NCBI GenBank assembly: GCA_017645985.1
Contig: JAGCNK010000202.1
Coordinates: 1 to 7,669, forward strand
Length of the DNA: 7,669 nt
Direction of reading: 5' to 3'
Source of the DNA: Bacteroidales bacterium
GTDB lineage: Bacteria > Bacteroidota > Bacteroidia > Bacteroidales > UBA3824
The notes under the pieces were generated by a model. It saw only the letters and a list, made by a program, of their open reading frames with translations. It did not search any database and was not told the origin of the DNA. The position numbers and the translations under genes were made by a program. Shown piece after piece: positions 1 to 5,519 of this stretch; within the stretch, counting starts at the first letter, position 1; each line of letters begins with the position of its first letter.

Positions 1-12
1 ACTCTGTAAGAT

Positions 13-87
13 ATGGATTTCGGATTCTCTACATAAGAAGCCCGCTCGATAGATTTCGACAAGTTCGACGGAAGGATTCTCCGCTAC
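13..87 (+). other. Probable original 5' end of the HdrC-like gene, broken by in-frame TAA at 34-36
   Basis: Reading from the ATG at 13 gives MDFGFST, then TAA at 34-36, then EARSIDFDKFDGRILRYV running in the same frame into the dicluster protein. The 25 codons before the GTG at 88 are otherwise ordinary coding triplets, many ending in C as in the neighbouring genes. From memory, HdrC-like proteins of Bacteroidetes often begin with a similar short MDFGF-type segment followed by an I-D-x-D stretch before the first cysteine cluster; I could not check this by alignment. A TAA at 7-9 in frame 1 could be the stop of an upstream gene, leaving 3 nt before the ATG, a typical operon spacing. The stop may be a real nonsense mutation or a base error in the assembly. 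TAA ends both the HdrC-like and the next gene normally, so recoding of TAA is unlikely. Confidence 0.55.
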
Positions 88-354
88 GTGCTTCAATATG
101 AGCCGTCGCTGTTGGTATGCCTTTCTTGCGGAGGCTGCACAGCCACTTGCAGCGCGGGAAACCTCACCGATTTTAATATCCGCCGTTTGCAACTTATGCT
201 GCGCCGCGGCGAGGTAGAAAACCTCCAAACCGAAATCAATAAATGTATGCTTTGCGGCAAATGCCTTTTGGTATGTCCGCGTGGCGTTAACCTGCGAAAC
301 GTGGTGATGCTTATCAAAAAAGCCCTCGTTCACTTTAAAAATCAGGAGAACTAA
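88..354 (+). CDS. HdrC-like 4Fe-4S dicluster ferredoxin subunit (start uncertain, N-terminus probably interrupted)
   Basis: Small iron-sulfur electron-transfer subunit of the heterodisulfide reductase C type. From the GTG at 88 it is 88 residues and carries two ferredoxin motifs: C11-x2-C14-x2-C17-x3-C21, then C53-x2-C56-x2-C59-x3-C63-P. This spacing is that of two [4Fe-4S] clusters in HdrC, GlpC and related proteins. No membrane segment or signal peptide is seen, so it should be cytoplasmic and docked on a partner. The partner is very likely the product of the next gene, which starts 2 nt after this stop and whose ribosome binding site lies inside this gene. The GTG start is the only usual start in the uninterrupted frame; a GGAAGGA at 70-76 lies 11 nt before it, longer than ideal. 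The same frame continues upstream as plausible coding sequence to a TAA at 34-36, and beyond it to an ATG at 13, so the native start was probably 13. The family call is firm; the start and whether the gene is intact are not. Confidence 0.8.
   Translation: MLQYEPSLLVCLSCGGCTATCSAGNLTDFNIRRLQLMLRRGEVENLQTEINKCMLCGKCLLVCPRGVNLRNVVMLIKKALVHFKNQEN
344..348 (+). promoter_or_regulatory. Shine-Dalgarno site for the HdrD-like gene
   Basis: AGGAG lies 8 nt before the ATG at 357 and inside the last codons of the HdrC-like gene. It supports the chosen start and suggests that translation of the two genes is coupled. Strong Shine-Dalgarno sites are not the rule in Bacteroidetes; the divergent gene at 5520 has none. 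Confidence 0.6.
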
Positions 355-356
355 CT

Positions 357-2132
357 ATGGAATTTAAAGACTTGTTTTATTACCCCTTTATATTAGGCGC
401 AATTTACCTCTTTGGTGTGGTAATTTGGCGTTTTACCAAGTGGTTTATAGGCCTTAGCAAAATCGACAAAATCCGTGTGCGCATAGGATTGTTTTCTAAA
501 AAGACCCTCAAATCTATTTGGGAAAGCATCCGCGAAGGATTGTTGCACCGTAATGTATTCCGCAACAATAAGTTGCTCGGATATATGCACATGTCGTTGG
601 CGTTTGGATGGTTTTTGCTCATTGTGGTAGGCCATTTTGAGGCGTCGAGTTACCACGGGTCAATGTTTTTCCCGTTTCAGCATTCGGTATTTTTCCGTTA
701 TTATGTAACTGATAATGTGGATTTTCCGGGGCACGTTTTCTTTGCCTACGCAATGGAAATACTCCTGTTTTTTGTGCTCAGCGGCGTAATGCTGGCATAT
801 TTTAAACGTTTCCGCAGTAAGGCTTTCGGTATGAAACGCACCACTCGTATGCGCTACGGCGACCGCATTGGTCTCACCGCTCTTTGGTTGATTTTCCCGA
901 TGCGTTTCCTTTGCGAAACATTTACCGCAGGCGTTTATCACAACGGAAGTCCCATTTTCAACAATATAGGCGAGGCATTTGCTTCGTTGGGAAATCTTGA
1001 ACCGTGGCTCAATCCGCTGTGGCTCACATATTCTATTGTGCTCGGAGTGTTTTTTGTGGCGTTGCCTTACACAAGGTATATGCACATTCCTGCCGAAATC
1101 AACTTGATTTTCCTTCGCAATTGGGGCGTAACGCTCAAAGAACGTCGCGTAAACACCTACACATTGGCTCAGGTTTACAGTTGTTCGCGCTGCGGTATCT
1201 GTATTGATGCTTGTCAGTTGAACCTTGCCGGTATCAAAAACTCGCAATCGGTTTACGTGCTCAAAAATATCCGCAACAAAAACCTCACCGACGAAGTGCT
1301 TTTCAACTGCCTGATCTGCGGCAAATGTCAGGAGGCTTGCCCGGTGGGTATCGACGTAAACAAACTGCGTATTACTCAGCGTATTGAAACCACTCGTCAA
1401 TACAATTCAAGTTACGACTACCTCAAAACCTCTGAGGCTAAAAAAACCGACATTGTATACTTTGCCGGCTGTATGACTCACCTTACACCAGCCATCAAAA
1501 AGTCTATGCTTCAAATACTTGACGCCGCCGGTGAAAACTATTGGTTTATGGACGAACACAAGGCTCCCTGCTGCGGACGTCCGCTTATGACCGCCGGACA
1601 GTTCGACGCCGCTCAAAAACTCATCGACACCAACACCAAGATGATTTTGGATTCGGGCGCAAAAAAACTGCTCGTTACCTGTCCTATATGTTACAAGGTG
1701 TTTAAAGAAGACTACACATTGCCCAACGTTGAGGTTGTACACCATTCAGAATATATTCTCGACCTTGTTAAGCAAGGCAAAATCACCCTCAAAGCCTCCG
1801 ACAAAAAGGTGGTTTATCACGACCCCTGCGAACTTGGACGTGGCAGCGGCATCTACGCACAACCTCGCGAACTTCTGTCACAGAGCGTAACCGTAAAACC
1901 CATTGCCCACGAGCGCGAAAAGGCACTTTGCTGTGGCGGTTCGCTCTCAAACCTCAAAATCTCTATGGACGAGCGCAGCGTGCTCTCCGCCCAAGTGATG
2001 AACGAGTTTGCAGCCTACAACCCCGACTACGTGGTAACCTCCTGCCCCCTCTGCAAGAAAACCTTCGCTAAAACCGACATTCTTCCGGTAAAAGACCTTG
2101 CCGAGGTAGTGGTGGAGAATATGGAGAAATAA
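357..2132 (+). CDS. Membrane-anchored HdrD/EtfD-like (Fe-S) oxidoreductase: HdrE/NarI-like membrane domain, dicluster ferredoxin and two CCG domains
   Basis: The 591-aa protein has three parts. Residues 1-240 hold about five hydrophobic helices (near 8-31, 73-94, 126-148, 171-189, 218-238) with histidines such as H78, H93, H126 and H195 that could bind b-type heme, as in HdrE, NarI or DsrM. Next is a dicluster ferredoxin (C276, C279, C282, C286; C318, C321, C324, C328). Last are two cysteine-rich CCG domains: C372, C405-C406, C442-x2-C445 and C491, C525-C526, C563-x2-C566. Their spacings (32 and 35 residues, then 33 and 36) fit the HdrB/HdrD rule, so both catalytic-type noncubane cluster sites look complete. 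It probably moves electrons between menaquinone in the membrane and a cytoplasmic thiol/disulfide or flavoprotein partner. The adjacent HdrC-like gene argues for an Hdr-type complex. The same layout also occurs in ETF:menaquinone oxidoreductases (EtfD), so the substrate cannot be decided here; no ETF or HdrA gene is in view. Family confidence is high. Confidence 0.9.
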   Translation: MEFKDLFYYPFILGAIYLFGVVIWRFTKWFIGLSKIDKIRVRIGLFSKKTLKSIWESIREGLLHRNVFRNNKLLGYMHMSLAFGWFLLIVVGHFEASSYHGSMFFPFQHSVFFRYYVTDNVDFPGHVFFAYAMEILLFFVLSGVMLAYFKRFRSKAFGMKRTTRMRYGDRIGLTALWLIFPMRFLCETFTAGVYHNGSPIFNNIGEAFASLGNLEPWLNPLWLTYSIVLGVFFVALPYTRYMHIPAEINLIFLRNWGVTLKERRVNTYTLAQVYSCSRCGICIDACQLNLAGIKNSQSVYVLKNIRNKNLTDEVLFNCLICGKCQEACPVGIDVNKLRITQRIETTRQYNSSYDYLKTSEAKKTDIVYFAGCMTHLTPAIKKSMLQILDAAGENYWFMDEHKAPCCGRPLMTAGQFDAAQKLIDTNTKMILDSGAKKLLVTCPICYKVFKEDYTLPNVEVVHHSEYILDLVKQGKITLKASDKKVVYHDPCELGRGSGIYAQPRELLSQSVTVKPIAHEREKALCCGGSLSNLKISMDERSVLSAQVMNEFAAYNPDYVVTSCPLCKKTFAKTDILPVKDLAEVVVENMEK

Positions 2133-2144
2133 AAAATAAGTAAT

Positions 2145-2182
2145 AAAAAAAAGCCCTGTTGAGTTCAACAGGGCTTTTTTTT
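2145..2182. terminator. Bidirectional intrinsic terminator between convergent genes
   Basis: A GC-rich hairpin has arms GCCCTGTTG (2153-2161) and CAACAGGGC (2166-2174) around the loop AGTT. It is flanked by eight A on the left (2145-2152) and eight T on the right (2175-2182), which can extend the stem. Read on either strand the hairpin is followed by a U-tract, so it can end both the redox operon (stop at 2132) and the convergent surface-protein gene (stop at 2196). Confidence 0.92.
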
Positions 2183-2195
2183 AATATATCTGTTT

Positions 2196-5100
2196 CTATT
2201 CTACCACAATCTTAAAGCCCGACTTGCTGCCGCCGTTGATCAGTGCGCCAGAATAGTAGCCGCTGGGCAGTGTTACGCTAATGGTCTTGCCTACCTGAGA
2301 GATACGTTTTACGAGAGTGCCATTGTTGGTGTAAATAAGTATTTCGGCGCCAGCGTAGAAGCTTTCGTCAAATCCATTTTCGTCTACAAGCTGCAATGTA
2401 AACGGCACATTCGCCTTGGCGGGATTGGGATAAACCTTTACAGAGGCTATCGAGCGTTTCCCTACCAAACCCTTACCTGCCAACGGGCAAGTTTTAAGCT
2501 TGATACCAGCATTGGTAGTAATATCTACGTAGTACACGCCGTCGAGGTCTTTGTACTCTTCGGTATAGTACTGGCGGTTGTGAAATTTATTACTGCTTGG
2601 AATTGGTTCGCCGTTCTTGTACCATTGATATGCTGTAAACAGGCTGTCTTTGTTGTCTACAAATATTACATTTTTGTAGAGATACTTCACCACATCTCTT
2701 GCCATATTGAGGTTAAGGACAAACTGATACGGTTCAGAAACCACGTCACCTGTTTCATCAACAAATACTAAATAGCCTGTATATTCGCCTGGAACAACAC
2801 CTGAAGGCACAACGATGTCTACCACGTATTCACCATCATTGCCTTGAGAAACTTTGCCATTCTGCTCTTTTAATACATCTGATTTCTCAAAAGTAACTTT
2901 GTAATACTCTGCCACACCTTCAACCACCTCGAAATTCAAAGCCACGCTTCCGTCACCCTCGGCGCAGAACTTAACTTCGTCGTCCATAGGGCTGATTTTT
3001 TCAGGCAGTTGAGCTTCAGGCCTTTTTAAAATAGCGCCCTCGCCTCGTATGAGGAAATCTGACTGAGTTGTCATAACATCATTTTCACCCCCAAAAATGA
3101 AATTATCGTCAACATGGTAAGTGACAACAATGTCGTAAGGTCCTCCTATTTCACGGATTGGACGCCCCTCTTGATTGATATATTGAGCTTTTTCAATTGT
3201 AACAGTTACCTTAAGAATATCAGATATTTCGTAAACAAATGAATTTGCTTTTAGTTTGCAATCATAATTACCTTCTTCATAATATTTTTCCCTTACAACG
3301 CAATCTTTGATTTTAGTTTCAATCGCACTCTTTTCTTCGTCGGTGAGCGGTCGGGGTGTGATTGTTCCATTTGTCAATATCATAGTGTTGTTATCTTCGG
3401 GCAACTTAAAATGACGAGCATCTCCGCCGTCGAGCTCGAATGAATACGCCACCTCTTTTGCTACATCTTCGTCGGGAGTGACAAAAGATGCTCCTGTGAA
3501 AGTTAATTGCACTTCCTCGTTGCTGGCTAATTCATCTTCTTCAGAAAAAGAAAAACCCACATCGTTAAGAAGTTCTAGAAGTTCTTTAGGAATATCCGTA
3601 GTGCCGTCGTACTCTTTTCGCACTTTAAAATTCTCATCCGTTAACTGAGGATTAACAACGCGCGGAGTGATTGATCCTTTTTTTTCTAAGATTGTTATCG
3701 AATTGGCAGCACTCCAAAGATACAATTTACCATTACGAAAAAACGAATTTCCATTCGGTTGAACTACAATATTTTTGTTGCTACCCACATCAGAAGCTGC
3801 TTCGTTGTTGTTGGGTTTGTCCGGATCTTGGTATTCGATAGCACTAAGAGGCACATCTAAGCTAATGGGAGACCCACCGTTGTACATTGGTTGATTGTCT
3901 GTGCTATAAACATAAATACCGGCATCGTATTCTCTTTCAAGCTCGATTACTCCGCATATATAGTCGATAATATCTTGATCTTTATCTGCATAGCTATATT
4001 CTTTAACTTTTAAATAATCTCTCCAGTAGTAGCTAAAGTCACCATCAATAAAAGGGGTATTATATTCGTCACAAAAAACCAATTTTTTCTTTTGATCCAA
4101 AAGAGGATTAGTTCCATTATAATCAATAGCTGGATTACCAGAAAACTCACCTCCTGAAATAGACACATTTTTACAATCAGCATCTATTTTCAAAGCCGAA
4201 GATGATTCTAACCCAATGAACTTACCTCCAGTAATTTCCAAGGACGCAGATGCGTCAAGTTGTATAAAAGACTGCAATTCATCATCGTCGTCTGCATTTA
4301 TTGTCAGTTTGCGGCCATTTCCCACAGAGATAGCTAACACATCCTTAACACTGCAACCTGTTAAATCAATTACAAAATCGTTGTTTGAGATGTTTATAGG
4401 GTCATTGTTTGCGACGTTTATGATAGGTTTATCCTTCAATGCTTTGATTGTGACCAAAACATTTTGTGAATTATAATTATATTCCAAAGCTTGTTTTAAA
4501 CATGTGAAATACTTTGTTTTGTTATCGTACTTTGCCTGAAAAAAACTTTCTCCCGAACAGCCATATCTAGGATAAGGTTTGTCAATAATATATACGCCAT
4601 CAGCGTAATCGACAATATGTTTTTCATCATCATCCACTGCAATTAATACACAATAAGGTTCACATTCAAGGGCAGTTAGATTGGACACAGGCTTTACACT
4701 GGCGTAATCGGTTTCTCCTTTATCAGCTTTGGTGTGGTCATATTGACAACCCGTAATATCTGTACCATTGCCAAGATAAACTTTAAATGGTTCGCCGTAT
4801 GGGTTAGAGTTATCAATAATAGAATACTCCATATTATCCTCCTTATCCTCATCTGTGAGTTTATATGTTGTTTCTATCTTAACACCTATCAATTGCACAT
4901 TGCCATTAAGTTTTAACACATCATACTCGCTGGATTTTATTGTTGCGTTAGTACCTTTAATAATGACACCAGTCGATGGGTATAGAAACCGATTATCAAG
5001 ATCCAATGTATAAACATTCAAATCAAATGTTATGGGATTTTGAATTGAGAAATCATATTCACTTTCCAGTATTCTGTAATCTTGCAACAGAGTCAACGTT

Positions 5101-5282
5101 GTATTCCCATCTCCATTCGAGTTTATATAAGATAAGGCTCCTGTAAAAGTTGTATAATTTCCCACCACCGTGCCGTTTTGCTCAATTTTAAACTGCCCAT
5201 ACGAAAATTTCGCAGTAGAAAACAAAACAGCCACTATGAGCAAAAATATCCTTATCGATGTTGGTAAAAAAATCTTCTTCAT
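2196..5282 (-). CDS. Secreted T9SS-sorted surface protein with beta-helix-like N-terminal region and YDG/MBG-like modules
   Basis: This is a 1028-aa exported protein. Residues 1-29 form a Sec signal peptide (MKKIF start, hydrophobic 11-22, cleavage near SYG-Q). Residues 40-380 are rich in short beta-strand runs and Asn/Gly turns, resembling a right-handed beta-helix or solenoid, with two similar segments near 45-130 and 257-352. Residues 538-645 resemble a YDG module (E-YDGTT at 557-562), bracketed by two ITPR motifs at 538 and 641 typical of YDG/MBG surface modules; a second related module follows to about 755. An Ig-like stretch with YQWYKNGEPI lies at 885-894. Residues 943-1028 are a type A T9SS (Por) sorting domain: VYPNP at 950-954, then a GYY turn and the ending KIVVE. 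It should be carried across the outer membrane by T9SS and anchored to the surface or released. I see no enzyme active site; adhesion or a structural role is an inference. The 5' two thirds are more AT-rich than the 3' end. Confidence 0.88.
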   Translation of the reverse strand: MKKIFLPTSIRIFLLIVAVLFSTAKFSYGQFKIEQNGTVVGNYTTFTGALSYINSNGDGNTTLTLLQDYRILESEYDFSIQNPITFDLNVYTLDLDNRFLYPSTGVIIKGTNATIKSSEYDVLKLNGNVQLIGVKIETTYKLTDEDKEDNMEYSIIDNSNPYGEPFKVYLGNGTDITGCQYDHTKADKGETDYASVKPVSNLTALECEPYCVLIAVDDDEKHIVDYADGVYIIDKPYPRYGCSGESFFQAKYDNKTKYFTCLKQALEYNYNSQNVLVTIKALKDKPIINVANNDPINISNNDFVIDLTGCSVKDVLAISVGNGRKLTINADDDDELQSFIQLDASASLEITGGKFIGLESSSALKIDADCKNVSISGGEFSGNPAIDYNGTNPLLDQKKKLVFCDEYNTPFIDGDFSYYWRDYLKVKEYSYADKDQDIIDYICGVIELEREYDAGIYVYSTDNQPMYNGGSPISLDVPLSAIEYQDPDKPNNNEAASDVGSNKNIVVQPNGNSFFRNGKLYLWSAANSITILEKKGSITPRVVNPQLTDENFKVRKEYDGTTDIPKELLELLNDVGFSFSEEDELASNEEVQLTFTGASFVTPDEDVAKEVAYSFELDGGDARHFKLPEDNNTMILTNGTITPRPLTDEEKSAIETKIKDCVVREKYYEEGNYDCKLKANSFVYEISDILKVTVTIEKAQYINQEGRPIREIGGPYDIVVTYHVDDNFIFGGENDVMTTQSDFLIRGEGAILKRPEAQLPEKISPMDDEVKFCAEGDGSVALNFEVVEGVAEYYKVTFEKSDVLKEQNGKVSQGNDGEYVVDIVVPSGVVPGEYTGYLVFVDETGDVVSEPYQFVLNLNMARDVVKYLYKNVIFVDNKDSLFTAYQWYKNGEPIPSSNKFHNRQYYTEEYKDLDGVYYVDITTNAGIKLKTCPLAGKGLVGKRSIASVKVYPNPAKANVPFTLQLVDENGFDESFYAGAEILIYTNNGTLVKRISQVGKTISVTLPSGYYSGALINGGSKSGFKIVVE

Positions 5283-5294
5283 ATTCGTAAAAAA

Positions 5295-5326
5295 TAAAAG
5301 TATCTATTAATTCGGTTAATAACAAT
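5295..5326 (-). promoter_or_regulatory. Candidate Bacteroidetes-type promoter of the surface-protein gene
   Basis: On the minus strand, ATTG (5326-5323) is followed after 20 nt by TACTTTTA (5302-5295). This compares with the Bacteroidetes consensus TTTG, 19-21 nt, TAnnTTTG: three of four positions match in the upstream element and all but the last in the downstream element. Transcription would begin only a few bases before the ATG at 5282, an unusually short leader, so the call is tentative in this AT-rich stretch. Confidence 0.35.
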
Positions 5327-5347
5327 TTCAGTAGCAACAAAGCATAG

Positions 5348-5362
5348 TTATGGCTACCATAA
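5348..5362. repeat. Perfect 6-bp dyad with 3-bp spacer
   Basis: TTATGG (5348-5353) and CCATAA (5357-5362) are perfect inverted arms around CTA. The dyad lies about 21 nt upstream of the candidate promoter of the surface-protein gene. It has no T-tract, so it is not a terminator; it could be a regulator binding site, but a dyad this short may arise by chance. Confidence 0.35.
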
Positions 5363-5489
5363 TTAAGACGAGAAAAATACTACAAATCCGTGTTTCTATA
5401 CGTTAAGTTATTATTAAATTTATAGAATTAAAAACACCATTGATACAAAAATAATTGTTGATTAATGAATAATGAACCAAAATCTTAAT

Positions 5490-5497
5490 TACCTTTG
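5490..5497 (+). promoter_or_regulatory. Bacteroidetes -7 promoter element upstream of the membrane-protein gene
   Basis: TACCTTTG matches TAnnTTTG exactly and sits 22 nt before the ATG at 5520, followed by an A-rich leader (5499-5518) with no Shine-Dalgarno, a common arrangement in this phylum. No good TTTG element is found 19-21 nt upstream; the nearest TTG triplets end at 5457 and 5460, which is too far. Confidence 0.6.
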
Positions 5498-5519
5498 CGA
5501 AAACAAACAAAAAAACAAT

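Larger units (their letters stand above)
5283..5519. other. Divergent AT-rich intergenic region
   Basis: These 237 nt separate the start codons of the surface-protein gene (minus strand) and the EF-hand-like membrane protein (plus strand). The region is strongly AT-rich, with candidate promoters near both ends and a 15-bp dyad in the left half. No RNA gene or convincing protein gene is seen; the only ATG frame of note is an 18-codon frame at 5350-5406. Confidence 0.7.

Noticed and set aside
34..36. Recoding of TAA (alternative genetic code or read-through element)
   Set aside because: TAA is used as the normal stop at 352-354 and 2130-2132 in adjacent genes, and no read-through structure is evident. 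A mutation or base error is more likely.
660..1400. Long minus-strand open frame (246 codons) opposite the HdrD-like gene
   Set aside because: It lies wholly within the iron-sulfur oxidoreductase gene, whose cysteine motifs are unmistakable, and its own translation shows no recognisable domain. It is a shadow of codon usage.
1407..1745. Minus-strand open frame of 112 codons within the CCG domain region
   Set aside because: Antisense to conserved CCG motifs of a well-supported gene; no start signal or domain.
5350..5406. 18-codon frame MATIIKTRKILQIRVSIR, faintly like the start of Bacteroidetes tyrosine recombinases
   Set aside because: It is too short, with no downstream integrase sequence in any frame, no promoter or ribosome binding site of its own, and no repeats suggesting an excised element. 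Chance similarity is the simpler explanation.
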